The notes below the pieces were generated by a model, which saw only the letters and a program-made list of their open reading frames with translations, was not told where the DNA came from and did not search any database. From Epichloe hybrida (taxonomy: Eukaryota; Ascomycota; Sordariomycetes; Hypocreales; Clavicipitaceae): a stretch of DNA of 64,000 nt. The position numbers and the translations under genes were made by a program. Location: NCBI GenBank assembly GCA_019022495.1, contig JAFEKR010000001.1:4402001-4466000 (forward strand). The letters run 5' to 3'. This document shows positions 23,167-35,194 of this stretch, piece by piece (position 1 is the stretch's first letter; every line of letters begins with the position of its first letter).

Positions 23167-24956
23167 TCACACATCGAATATATCCCCGATGCCCACGCCG
23201 CCACCCCTGCGGATATCCACAATATCCAGCCTCCATCCCTCCCAGTGTTTCAATCCTCGCTTGATTTCCTTGATTCGTTCTAACCGTAGCTTCGACTCTT
23301 CTTCTTGAGCCTTGCGGAATGCATCCTCGTCAAAGTCGAAGTCCCCATCCTCCAGCAGCTCATGGTCGCCGCCACCGCCGGCAAGCGCATTAAGGCCACT
23401 GGTCAAGAACTCACCAAAGCCGCTGGCAGAATGCTTTCTCGGAAATGGATGGGACGTGGATCCCCCAGAGAGGTCCACGTCGTGAAAACCGGGGTTGGAA
23501 GCTTCCATTTCGCGACGCTTTTCAATCCATGCTCCGCTTCGCAGTTCGTGAACTTCGTGCTCGAGGCTGCGGATCTTCTTCTCCAGACGCAGCCTGTCTT
23601 CGTTTTCCAGCTCGTCTACTCCCTCGTCGTCTAAACCCCCGCCACCTTCCGTGGACTTGCGGCTGCGGAGTTTCACGTTCTCGCTTTCCAGCTTCTCGAC
23701 CCTAGCCCGTAGGACCTGGGCCTCTTTCTCCGCCTGCTCCTTTTCCCTTCTCAAAGTTTGGGACCGGGCGTCCTGCTCCTTGTGGATTAACGTTAGTGTG
23801 GCTGCCTTTTTCTCGAGGGCATCGACCTTGAGCTCCAGGTCAGATTTGGCATTGGTTGCTTCCTCGAGGTCATGCTCCAGCGTCTTGACCTTGGTCTCGG
23901 CACTTGATCGCTCGCTACCTTCGCGGACAGCTTTATCGGTTGTTCTTTCGAGGTTGCGCTTCACGTCCTGCAGCTCGCGTTGGGCTTTTCCAGCGGCAGC
24001 CTCGGCACGAGCAAGCTTTTCTTCCAGAGCAGTCACCTGCTCCTTTTCCGTCTCGGCCCCGGTTTCTTGTCGCTGGACGCGCGCCTTCAGGGTAGAAATC
24101 TCTATTTCCATGGACTCAATCGTTGACGTCTTGGCATCCAGGTCGGCTTGAAGATCGGATGGTGGCGTAGCAACGGATATTGACGGTCGATGGCCATGAC
24201 CTGAGCCTCGTGATACTTGTTGCTGCAACTGTGTGTTTTGTCGTTGTAGAGAGGCAATTTCAGATCTCTGCCGTATCCATCAGTTTTTATATCAAGTCAC
24301 CATTGCTAAGTGTACGGTGTATCCTACCAGCTTCTCAACCTCATCACTGGCTGGGCTCTTGGATGACGCGTCACCATCTGCTTCACGGAGCACAGAAAGC
24401 TCGTCCTCGGCCTTTCTCCACCTCTTCTCCGCATCTGATGACTCCCTTGAGAGCTTCTTGTTGTCCCTTTCCAGCTCCTCGATGCGAGAAGCTTGCTTCC
24501 TGTAGATGTCAGGCGCCGTGTCGCCATCGGGGCTGAACGGACCTGGCGACGAGGGTCCGGCGGTTCCAGCGCGGAATGACGTGGATCGCAACTTGGATTG
24601 TTGTGCTAGAGATGGTGTCTCCGAAGGTGATCCATGCTCCATCTTTTCGTCATCGACAGCTTTCTCTTCGTCTGCGGCAGTATCTTCAGTCTTCTCTGTC
24701 TTATCTTCCGTTGCGACGGCTTCTGATGCGCCGGCTTGCGTCTGCTCTTCTACATTGAGCGATGTAGTCTCAGAGGTGTCGTCTTCGCCCTTCTTAGCAG
24801 TCGTGTTCTTCATGCCTTTCTTCTTCTTCATTTGCTCGACCTGTGACATTCCAGTTAGCTTGACGCGGACGTAGTAGAAGGGCGCAAGCAGCAACGTACG
24901 CGCTTTCTCGCGGCGGCAATCTTGTCTTGGCGGGCCTTCTCCTCTGCGTCCGCCAT
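23167..24956 (-). CDS. Long coiled-coil protein, golgin-like
   Basis: Three exons (24956-24900, 24840-24328, 24267-23167) join to 556 residues, with introns of 59 and 60 bp. The N-terminus, MADAEEKARQDKIAAARKR then VEQMKKKKG, is a basic helix. Residues about 25-115 are acidic, Ser/Thr-rich and disordered. From about 130 to 430 the sequence is almost continuous heptad-type coiled coil (for example ETEKEQVTALEEKLARAEA and KVKTLEHDLEEATNAKSDLE). The C-terminal 90 residues hold a Gly/Ser-rich part, an acidic EDGDFDFDEDAF and a final RLERIKEIKRGLKHWEGWR helix. Similar fungal proteins have been named 'M protein repeat' or golgin-like, suggesting tethering at Golgi or other membranes, but there is no GRIP domain or transmembrane helix here. 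The function is therefore unproven. Confidence 0.8.
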
Positions 24957-25441
24957 CTCGAAGTCCAATGGTTTTTATTTAATGGAATTAATGCGCGGAT
25001 TGTGAACAGACTTGTCGATGTCGTTTGCGTGTTCTTGAATGTGGAGGGATGTGTCCCGCAGCTCTGGATAGGTGGCCAGAGCTTGGTGCACTGTGTGAGC
25101 CACCGTCAACAACGGTGGGGGGAGTTATAAGATGACCAAAAAATATTTGAATGGGACAGATTTAATTAGTCCCTGCTCATCGCAAAGAATCCAGTCGATG
25201 CAGCTTCTGGGTACATATTGTCTCGTAAATATTGCAGCCGTCCAGATGGATTGAGCACTGGACTGGATGACCTGGGTCGCTCCTTCCCACAATCAGATCA
25301 TTCTCATGGACACGAGTCACGCCTTGCCATCAGCTTTCTTGCATCGGCAACATCCGCCGTGCCCGAAGATGCTGCTCATTAACTCCGTACATCCCGCGCT
25401 TTCCAAGATTTGTTCATATCAGACAAATGGATCACTAAGCT
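24957..25441. other. Divergent intergenic region
   Basis: This 485-bp stretch separates the coiled-coil gene (minus) and the low-complexity protein gene (plus) and should hold both promoters. No distinct element was recognised. Confidence 0.5.
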
Positions 25442-27313
25442 ATGAACTGGACAGGAGGCGCGCGCTCTCGAGTCAGGAGGAATGGAAACAAAGATGATCT
25501 TGCTCGACAGAAAGAGCATTTTGCCAAGGCGCGGATGCGTCGCGACGCTGCAAATGGAACCCCGGAAGACAACAAGGCGACTTCATCAAGGAAGCTGTCA
25601 GCTCGCCAAGTCTCCTCCTCCAAGAGACACGAACAAAGCAGTGACACCACCACTGTTCCGGTTATGAGCGGTGGGAATGGCCGAAAGACTCCTGGCACAT
25701 CGATTACGAATGGTATCGTGAGGTCTCCCGCCCAAAACACCAGGACGCCGCCGATCTCGCGTACTCCAGAGCCCGGAGTTGATGCGACTAGCATTGCGAC
25801 CAAGAAACGACGTCTCCTCGACCAGCCCGACTGGACGGGAGTAGCCGTGCAGAAGCCACTGCTCATCAACTACCCGAAGCCGTCCAAAAAGCTCCAAGAA
25901 AGCCACATGTCTCACAACCTACGCAACTTTCCCAACAAAGGCGTGACTAGAGCTAATTCGAGTTCTCGGCCGGACAACATCATAGTTCAAGTGGGGAGCC
26001 AGGACTTTCGATAGAGTCAGAATGCCAACTCCCTCAGAAATTACAGGAACTCTCGGGACCACGTTTCCACAGGTTCTTCCTGTACCGCACGAAAACGAAT
26101 CCCGGGCAAACTGTTGTCATCTGATAGTCATGGAGCTCAGAAAGCGCCTAAACATTTCGCAGATGCAATGTTCACAACCAAGTCGTCCAGCCTCGGCAAC
26201 CACTCCAGCTGCTCTTCGAGTTTGCAGCACATGCTTTGGTCAGATCAATCATCTAGTACGAACAGCTCGCTGCCACGGGTTGGCGCCTCTCCCCGGACGA
26301 TATTCCATCCGCAGCCCTTGCGAGGCGCACGATCAGGGCTGCTCAGATTCAGGTCTCTCAGTCCTGAGCAGCCGTGGAGCGTGCTGGGCCAGAGAGGCAG
26401 CCAAATTTCAAGGGATGAAACTAATGATATGCTCACACACCCAAGCGTCCAGCCAACCAATTGCAACGGGCGTCTATCATATATGAGTTGTGAGCAGTCT
26501 ATTCCTCCAGATTACAGGAAGAGTCATCGTTGCGGCGACTCAAGATCTGAGATTGGCTGCTCACCACGGACCCCTCAAGAACTTCCTTCTCGTATTACAT
26601 ACCATCAGCAAAAATCTCCCGAGTTGACTCATACATTACTGGAGGATACACCTTCAGAACACTCACGTTTACTCTTCGGTGAGCAGAGGGCCTATGACGA
26701 GCAGACCGTGGCGGCTACTTGCGGCTCGATATCAAGGCGACCGTCGTCTACCACCGACAGAACGAACGAAGATGCCTTGTCGCCCCTCTCGCCAGAGTTG
26801 CCCTCGGAGATCGATCCACAAGAGCTGCTGGACTTTCTGCACGAATTCGAAGAAGAAAGACGATGCTCAAAGAGGAATCAGATCAAACCAAGTCCACAAC
26901 CAACGAAGACCCATTGTGATAAGTCTTCTTACTCGAGGCCGTCAGATGGAGTAGAAAGACAGCGCGGCCAGCATCAAGTCCGCCAATCCGCCCAAAATTC
27001 CACTGCCAGCGACATCGCTCAGCCCCCATGCAGTCGAAATCATGCAAGTCAACGCACCACGTCACCAGACGACTTGCACAACTTTCTGTCGGCAGACGAC
27101 TCCATTCCCAGTCTTCTCGTCAAACCGCCAGACTCGGTGCCGGCCCCATCCAAGTCCGAGTCTCGGTATCGTCCGCCCGAACTCTTCATTGGCCGATTCG
27201 TATCCGACTCGCACAACAACACGCGGAGATTAAAGACACGCAGGAAAAGCGACCGTGTGGATATACGAGCACTGCCCAACTACGACGACGATTCCATCGA
27301 TGAAGGCACATGA
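25442..27313 (+). CDS. Uncharacterised low-complexity fungal protein starting MNWTGG; interrupted by an in-frame TAG
   Basis: The N-terminus MNWTGGARSRVRRNGNKDDL with QKEHFAKARMR is a recurrent start of fungal disordered proteins of unknown function. DWTGVAVQKPLLINYPKPSK and NIIVQVGSQDF follow. Frame 2 then meets TAG at 26012-26014. The same frame resumes with coding character to 27313, including LPSEIDPQELLDFLHEFEEE, TSPDDLHNFLSADDSIPSLL and a basic end. I cannot place a convincing intron. One frame-keeping option is 25943-26014 (72 bp, GTGACT donor, ATAG acceptor), but it lacks a well-placed branch site and would remove the VQVGSQ motif. Alternatives are a disabling mutation, two genes, or a sequencing error. 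No enzymatic domain is visible; the protein is Ser/Arg/Pro-rich. Confidence 0.55.
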
Positions 27314-27946
27314 TGTAAGAAGCAGATGTCTAATAGCTAGATGCAATCGAACCTTGTCACTCCCCCATCAACCCATATAATCTGTGAATGTTATTACTGT
27401 GTGAACGCCAATGCCGATTGAATGTAGATCTGAAGCACAGCCCCTTCCTTGCCCCTCATCCCTCACACTCTCACCGTAGCACCGCCACCACAGGCAGTCA
27501 GTCTGGTGGCGGATGCAGTGGCGGATGCTCTGCGCTGCGATGTCATTGTTGAAAGTGCCGATTGCTGTGTCAGAGACGAGTACTATGCTCACTGTGCTGA
27601 AATCGTGATTCTCAACGTGTCGTGTCAACTGTAGTGGTGTTCATCACGCATCATGTAAAGCTGTACAGCTGGTGTCCAGAAGTAGTGTTTATCATGGTGC
27701 GAAATTGTGGTATTTCAATCTACATTTATACGTGGACTCTCCCATGGACTCCCATGTGAGCGATGTCAGCAATCATGTGAATTAGTGCGTGAATACCGAG
27801 TAGGGGATGTCCGGTATGTAGCGCTGACCCCACGGCCACGAGACACTTTATCATGGTTTCCGTGTCCGACTATTTCAAGTCACGGGCAGCACCATGTTGC
27901 GTCCCAATGGTCGATTTTCGACTCTCACCCGCTTCGGCCTGGGGTC
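27314..27946. other. Gene-free stretch between convergent genes
   Basis: No gene is seen; it should hold the two 3' untranslated regions. Confidence 0.5.
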
Positions 27947-28878
27947 TCAGCTCCGACGGCGGGCGTCCTTCCTCTTCGGCTGGCACGTGCTCTTGCAATC
28001 GGGGCAGCCGTAGCCGTTCCGGTCAATGTAGATCCTCCTCAGGCACTTGGAGCACCTCCACCAGGTCGACGAGACGCGTCTGGCTTCGAGCGACTCTTCG
28101 TTGACGCTGCCCCCTCGCTTCTCGATGTCCTCCTTGTGGAACTCCCGCAGGTGGTCTCTGAAATGGTCTAGTCTGTAAAACGGGTCTTTTCTGCGAGAAC
28201 AGCGAGGATATTCGCAGTTAAATGATACCTTCTCGGCGTCAGACGCATGGCGGTGTTTGTAGTGTCTGTCCAAGTCTGCTCTTCGCTTGAACGGCTTAGC
28301 GTTGCAGCCTGGGTAGAGACAGCAGACGGGGTGGTCGCGCCCGGTATTGGTTCTAAATGCATTGGTAAGCTTCCTGTTGAGGACGAGGAGATGAGGAGAT
28401 GGGACACGTACGAAGGTGCCTTTGTTGTTCGGTCCTCGGATGAAGCTCCCGGTGAAGGTGTATCCGTGCCCATGTCCAGATTCGGACAGGGGTTGTTGAA
28501 CAATGCTGTTGCGGGACTGGATTGAGCGTAGTTGGGACTGGGAAAGCTTGATGGCGAGGAAGGATTCCGGAAAAGATGCAGGCTGTTCGTCACGGGCAAT
28601 GCCGGCGTGGGTGAATCGTAGGAGCTTCCATTCTCAGAATGGCATGCTTGTGATGACGAGTCTGCGTGGTCATATGCCTGTGTTAATTGGGAGGATGTCT
28701 CGCTCAGTGCCATGAACGATGAGCTCGACTCGCAGTACCGCCCGAAGGCGTGCCTCGTATTTTGTATATTCAACTCCCGGTTGTCCATGGCCCACGATCT
28801 CGGTGGAGCGTCGTCGAGTGTGGTTAAATAGTCAAAAGCGAGAGGGAGAAGGGACGGCCTCAGACTCTGGTTCTGCAC
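27947..28878 (-). CDS. C2H2 zinc-finger protein with C-terminal zinc ribbon (putative transcription factor)
   Basis: Two exons (28878-28412 and 28352-27947; 59-bp intron) join to 290 residues. Residues 1 to about 155 are Ser/Pro/Thr-rich and disordered, like a regulatory region. The second exon encodes two C2H2 fingers: CCLYPGCNAKPFKRRADLDR with its HYKHRH end, and FNCEYPRCSRRKDPFYRLDH with FRDHLREFH. After a linker there is a Cx2C...Cx2C unit, WWRCSKCLRRIYIDRNGYGC with PDC, resembling a zinc ribbon. The basic end KRKDARRRS could be a nuclear localisation signal. It is probably a nuclear DNA-binding protein; the targets are unknown. Two starts are possible, at 28878 (MQNQSLRP) and at 28788 (MDNRELN). 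The very long gene-free region upstream may be its promoter or leader. Confidence 0.85.
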
Positions 28879-31363
28879 CAGTCTTGGGGCGGCTCATTCG
28901 AGGATACAATGTAAAAGGTGTCTTGGCTCTTCTAGGTCATGAAACGCTCTTGGCAGAAGGAACGACGACAAGAGAGATCAGATAGGCTCAGTGTCGTTTT
29001 TATACGTCCCACGAGTTGTCTGTTCAATGGCACAGCAGAAGGAAGACAGTTGCAAGTATGGACTGAAGTTGAAGTTGGGGTATTTTCAGACGTCTCATCA
29101 AAAAAGGGGGATGGATTCGAGGTGGTAGTAGAGTGAACGAGGTCCGGGGCTCAAGAAACTACACACACCGACAGGAAATGGGCGAAGAGAGACAGGAAGA
29201 TACGTGAAGCAAAAGTAATAACGACGGGGATCTTCCAAGATGTGGAAACCAGGTCTCAATCAGGGGACATGTAGTCTCTGTAGCGTGTATAATAATGGAG
29301 ACGGGGCATGATGTGATGGACGAGGTGACCTCTTTAATAAGGCTGTGACCCGGCCGAATGAGAAGAGGGAGTGGAGGGGAACAAAGGCCTCTACGATGGC
29401 ATAAAGTCAAGCGGTACCCGGGCTTATGGGGGTCCATATGAGTCAAACAGATGATAGCTACTGTAGAACAGAGTCACGTAAGAGCAAGACGACATACATA
29501 CCTTAGACGCATCCCGCCCACACGTACACGCACATGGGAGGGGAAACCGAAGCAAATACGCTGCAAGAGCTGCAAAGACCCAACTGGCAGACTTGTAGGC
29601 TGCCGCGTGAAGGGGTGCACTGTGCAGTGTGGTGAGAGAAGAACGGAATTGGAAGACAAAGACATGCAGATGAATGGCGAGACATGCAGATTTCCAGGAG
29701 GCCCGGCTGGTGTGGTTGCACTGCGGAATAAAAAGGCGACCGCCAACCAAGCAATGTTGGCCTCAAGGGTGGTGTCTAGCCATCGTCATCTTAGGGCTGA
29801 CGAACCAAAGGGCCGCGATAGTGTGTGTGCAGTCACCAGTCACTGCAGTGTACATGCGTATGGGGAGCCGCTTGCAATCCGCTTGGAATCCGCTTTTCCC
29901 AACAGAGGCAACTTCATTGGCGGGAGAAGCACCGGCTTCCCAAAAGTCGGAAATGAACCGAGGTGACGCGTTTCCCGCTTTCAGGGAAGCCAATAGGGTG
30001 TTGGCGATGCGAGATGGACAAGGGAATGTCGGGAGCCAAGGCGCGGATCCGTTTGGTACAGTTGTTGGTATCGTGGTCAATGGCGAGACATGACGGCTGC
30101 TCTGGTGAACAAGAAAGGGCTCAACGACCTCTTCTTCATCCGACACTTGTAGAAATTGTAGCTGAGCCTCTCGCTCCGTCGTCGTTCTGGCCACGATGCC
30201 AGTCTGGGTGCTGATTCTGGACGTTTGCGGCGCTGCTGCGGTTCCGGGAATTTCGCAGTCGACACCCCAACGTAGTCTTGGGGAGGCTCGATTCTCTTGG
30301 GTCTGGTATGAGTCCGTATGACTCTCCCGTCCGTCGTCTCCTTGTCGTGCAGTGCAGGTTGCAGGTGCGAGTTCAGGCCAGCAGCTGTGTGAGCGTGAGA
30401 ATAGACGAGAACGTGCGGGGGGGGGGGCCTCTGTGAGTCTGTGAGCCTGACGTGGCAGGTGCGCAGCATCCCAGCCCTCGATCCGTCCAGCGAAAAGCGC
30501 TTAATAATCAACCAGGCTCTTCGGCGCTGTATGACAACAACGTCAGACAAACTGACCTACATAATCACGGGGAGCAATTCGATCGTTGACCGGTTATCGA
30601 AATCGTCCGCGGTACAAACGCTTTCCCGGGGATGGATTTTGCATCCCGAGACATTTCCCCCCAAAAGGACCTTCCTTGCCTGACGTCATCGCAACTCTCC
30701 TCCCGTGAAAGTACGGAATTGAAAAGGAAAGGGGGAAAAGGCAAATACGGTACAAACGCAGCAGTATCACCCGCAGAAGGGGTCAAGCATCGTGCCTGAT
30801 TCCATCTTCGTGCCGTGGAGCTTCAGTCATCGTACACAAACCTCTTCAGGCCCACAGAGACAACAACTACAACAACAAGAACAACAACAACACGTCGATC
30901 AGATGTCAGCCGGAACGAGCAGAGGTCTCCCGTGTGTGTGTTCCTGGGCCTGAGCTTCCTGCACCGTACCTAGTTCGCCGTTTCGTAGCTCAAGTGTTTA
31001 GTGTGCGTGTGGTTGTGTAGGCAGCCGAGTCTTGACAGCGCTCCTCTGCGTACATCACTTTCGACATCGTCCAATGGGCTGGAATGGCATTATATCACGT
31101 TGCATCTCATTACCAGCACATCAAAGAAACGAATTTCTTTGACCAAGCTCAAGTTTGGCTCCATTCAACTGGGTTGTTTACAGAAGGAAAGAAAAAGTAC
31201 TAATAAGCCCTTTAAAACCCCGGCGTAGCATAATGCTACACAGCAAACGTGTCTCTAGAACACCGAGTCGAGAGGAGGCAGGATCAAAAAAGGAAATAGC
31301 AACATGAGCAGCATAGCATACAACACACTAGCGCCATCGAGGACTCCTTGCCACACCACGACG
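28879..31363. other. 2.5-kb gene-free stretch upstream of the C2H2 gene
   Basis: It contains an 11-G run near 30417-30427 and a CAA-rich stretch near 30858-30893. Open frames of 140-170 codons occur on both strands but have no family signal and look like chance. It may be an extended promoter or long leader of the zinc-finger gene; a noncoding RNA cannot be judged by eye. Confidence 0.45.
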
Positions 31364-33555
31364 CTATACCTCGTCCTCGAGGAACTTGTAAGCAAACTTG
31401 AAGTCTGCTTTTCTTCGGTTCATCCTACATCGCAGTCAGTATTGTGGTATTGTGTTGTGCCGTGAAAGTAACCCGCATTGTGTCTTGTCCCCATTTTTGG
31501 GTCCGGGGGAGGGGGGACGTACCATGTGCTTTCATAGTCAAAAAATCGATACGTTCCTTGCTCAAACTCCTCGGTGATGTTCTTGGGCTCTTCGTGTCGT
31601 TGGAACCACGTTTGGTATTGCTTGTGGAACCGCCAGCTTTGATCTTTCAGTGCCTTGGCAGCATGGTACTGCTGAGATGTGCCCTGGCGGTAGTAGAAGA
31701 TGTAGAATAGAGTATCGGTGTCTATTCTTGAGAACACGCGAGGGTCGTCGAAGAGAGGTAGTTGCTCGCGGGGGAAGCCTGACCCTGTTTGCGGCACCGG
31801 GTTGGCTGGTCGGTACGTTCTGGGAGCTTCAATATCCGCCGTCTCTGGCAGCGACATCTGGCCGGCGTTCATCATTCGTAACGTGGATTTGGAAAGTGGA
31901 TGCGCGTGCCGTTTTCTTGACATCTCATAAGACTCGACAAGATCTTGCAGCGATGAAGGTAGGTGGTAAATGGACTCCTCCTCTGACTCCTCCACTATCG
32001 GCTTTATACCATTGGTGACACCATTTGTCTGACCTAAAAGATGAGGTGGTCAGCAGAGAGGAAAGAGGACGGAATTCCCATCGGGGTTGGTGAGGGCGCG
32101 TTTGGTGTTGGACCTTACCTGCTGGACTTTCTGCAGATTCGGCAGCAGCGGGAGCAGCGGGAGCAGCAGCCGGCTGCTTTCCTGCTACTTTTGATTTTTT
32201 CGATTGCCGCGTGGTAATAGGGATGTCGAATTCGGCTGGCGGTGTCGCTCTCGATTCCGTCTGTGACACAGGGTGGGCAGCGGTAGCCGCAGGAGAGTTG
32301 GTCGCGCTCGCCCTTGACTGCACTGGAGGTAAAGGCGATATGCCCACTGTTGAACCTGGTGGCGGCGGGAGTGGTGAGATGCCCACGTGGCCCCTGTCGC
32401 TTGCGGCAGCGGCGGCAGCGGCAGAAGCATACTTCAACCCTTCGCCGGCAGGTCTCGCTGGTGCTGCGGCAGGCTTCATTCCCGTTCCACCTGGAGCACC
32501 ATTACCTATCGTAGATAAAGGTGTATGTAAAGTTGCCAGTGCGGGTAACGGTGACTTTGTTTGGGAGGATGTTCTTCGACCTGACGGGTCGGTTTCCTTC
32601 GGGACCTTCTTGGATACTTTGGTCACTGATTCGGGTTCGGGTGTCATGTCCTCTTGCACAGATTGCGCATCTTGTGATGAGCCCTTCTCGTTGTCCTGAA
32701 TCATGCCAAACACACCCTCGTCCTCTTCCAGGTCGAGCTCCTCGTACATGTCTTCGTCCTCCATGTAGTCTTCCGTCATGCCGTCGGATACGTAGTATCG
32801 AATGTTCTCTTCCAATTCATTTACTTGCTCCGTCTCGACACCGCCATTTTCGAGAGATCTTCGTATGAGCTCAAGTTTCCCTTGATGCCATTTGTGCCGC
32901 TCTATTATACGCTCGATCTCGGCCATGCGTTCTGCTTTCGCCGTTTGGCTCTTGCCCTTCTTCATCGTCGCTTGTATCGATTCGCTTTCGGCCTCGAGTG
33001 CTTCGATCTGCTGCTCCAGCTCGTCGACCATGTTACTTAAGAACTCGCCAGCTTCGACCTTGGCCTGCTCTTTGGGGTCTAATCTCGCGGCTGCTGATAG
33101 ACCTTCTTTGGAGTACGCCTTGGTTTTCATAGCTTTCTCGACTGCTTTGAATTTCTCCATTTGCTAGATAGTGAACATGGGCCAGTCAGTTTTTTTGTGA
33201 TTTTTGGTAACAGAAGTGTATTGACGGCTTAAATAATAGCTGGGCGAAATCGAATCATATCGTTTTCGTTCGGTTTCTCTGTTTTGGCGTGAGCACCTAC
33301 CGTTTCGATTAGCTTGCGATGATCTAATAAAGGAGCCTTGTCCTTGATGTCGTTGCTGGCAGCCCATGTTTTGATCTGATCGCGCAAGCGCTGGAGCTTC
33401 TTGATTTCGCGCTTGAGATTGTCCTCGAGCTTCTCCTTTTGTGCCGGATTGCTGGATTGCTCAATCTTCTCGTAGATGGCTTCGAATTCAGCTACCCCTT
33501 CGGCCACCTTTTTGAAGCACTTGTCGACTTCTTGTTGCAATTTTCTCGCCGCCAT
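31364..33555 (-). CDS. NOT3: CCR4-NOT complex subunit NOT3/NOT5
   Basis: This subunit of the CCR4-NOT deadenylase acts in mRNA decay and translation control in the cytoplasm, and in transcription. Four exons (33555-33301, 33163-32119, 32033-31523, 31424-31364) join to 623 residues, with introns of 137, 85 and 98 bp. The N-terminal 230 residues match the Not3 coiled-coil domain: [40 protein letters not shown] and [18 protein letters not shown]. The middle is acidic, then Ala/Pro/Ser-rich with poly-Ala. The C-terminal NOT box has [40 protein letters not shown] and [20 protein letters not shown]. The last intron splits the tryptophan codon of that motif; the final exon is only 61 bp. All joins are in phase. 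Confidence 0.93.
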
Positions 33556-34425
33556 GGTTCAAGTCAAGGAGAGCTGCCGAGATGCTCTCTCCGTGGTCCT
33601 GATTTCGTCCGTAACAGCTGTACAGCCTGAGCCGAGAACTCAAGAATGACTCGAGCGTCGAGTGGCAGGTTTTTCCTCGCACCAGTCGCAAAAGAGGTGA
33701 TTAGGGGATTGGGGAAGGGCGGGTCGGTCGCGCACGTTGTGTCGATGAGAGAAAGCTCCTCGAGAGCAGTAATTGGGCGCAGTGAAGCTGTGGCAGGGGC
33801 TGCAGGTCAATGCAGGATGTGGATGGTGTCGCCTGCTCCAACAAGTCTGGGATGTGAGGTTGATCTCAATCGACGTGACAGATTGGGAGATGGCCAGGAC
33901 AAGTCGCCCAAAGATGGCTAGCTAGCAGCTCCACTGTGCCTGTGGAGGCAACACCATTAGGTGAGGCATGCTTGACTTTTGCAAAGTGAATTCTGAAACA
34001 TCGGATTATGAATATTAATTCTAGTGGCGCTTCATCATAAAGCCATAATCATGCCAATTGTGTGTTTCTATATTCTTCATAAATTCAAAGTGGTGGTCTT
34101 CTTGCGACTCAAACATTATCTGCCTTACCTCACGGTACAAGTTGATGCAATAGGACTTGCTAGGCAGATAATACATGATACACCAGGGTCTCACATGACA
34201 TGGGGACAGACCAACCCGTTCCGTCGACAATAAGCAGAAGTCATTGGGCGCCGGCAACGGCCAAAATCAATCCACATTAACCTGGCAAGTCTGCAATTCC
34301 CATAAATACTCAGGGTCCTGAGGCCGTACGCACGTTTCTTGGGCTTGTCTTTGAGAAGTCTTTGCGGATACTTGGTCTTTCATCCTGCCGCAGATCCAGA
34401 TGATGGCATTTGTTGGCTTACCAAA
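33556..34425. other. Divergent intergenic region between NOT3 and DTD1
   Basis: No gene is seen; it should hold both promoters. Confidence 0.5.
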
Positions 34426-35194
34426 ATGAAAGGTGAGTGTAGCTTGTATGACCACCGACATGCTTGGTACCTAGACGTCGACTCCTCTCTGACAATGCTA
34501 CCCGTTTCTCTCTATTCTGTAGCCATCATTCAGAGGGTGCTCTCGGCATCCGTGACCGTTGACAAGGAAGTCATTTCGTCCATTGGGCGAGGAGTACTCG
34601 TCTTTGCTGCCGTAGCACCAGGCGACTCGGAGAAGGAGGCCCAGCAAATAGCCAACAAAGTCATAAAAATGAAGCTATGGGATGATGAGAACGGCGGTAG
34701 GGTATGTACGCATGCTTTGCTCATTCTTCATCTCAAACTGTTTGCATTATCTTGCTGGGCACTGCTGATTATTGCGCAGTGGAAGAAGAGCGTAATGGAC
34801 ATGAATGGGGAAGTGCTCTGCGGTATGCTCATCGTAGAAGCTGGAACCTGGCGAGATATTTTCTGACGACCATGTGACATAGTCTCACAGTTCACCCTTC
34901 TTGCACAAACCAAAAAGGGGAACAAGCCAGACTTTCATGGCGCAGCGTCCCCAGACGAAGCCAGCCGGCTGTACCGATATTTTGTCGAGAGAGTAAAGGA
35001 AGGCTATCAAGCGGAACGAGTCAAGGACGGGAGGTTCCAGGCCATGATGGAGGTGGCTTTGGTGAATGATGGACCGGTAAGCTGATACGTGCCTGTGCCT
35101 CGGATGCTGACTGGCAGTAGTTGACAAACGGCAGGTTACTCTTGAACTGCTGGCAGGGAATCCGAGCGGCGGCTCAAGCGAAGCGGCAAGCTGA
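34426..35194 (+). CDS. DTD1: D-aminoacyl-tRNA deacylase
   Basis: DTD hydrolyses D-amino acids (and glycine wrongly attached) from tRNA, protecting translation from mischarging. Five exons (34426-34432, 34523-34701, 34780-34822, 34883-35076, 35135-35194) join to 160 residues, close to the normal size. The first coding exon is only 7 bp (ATG AAA G). The joined protein begins [20 protein letters not shown] and contains [43 protein letters not shown] and [16 protein letters not shown]. The SQFTL and NDGPVT blocks are the two family signatures; the Gly-cisPro of the latter reads the chirality of the amino acid. Every intron is 58-90 bp with good splice sites. Assignment is firm. Confidence 0.92.

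Noticed and set aside
29451..30194. Open frames of 140-170 codons on both strands upstream of the C2H2 gene
   Set aside because: No family signal, Cys/His/Arg-biased, no splice sites that extend them.
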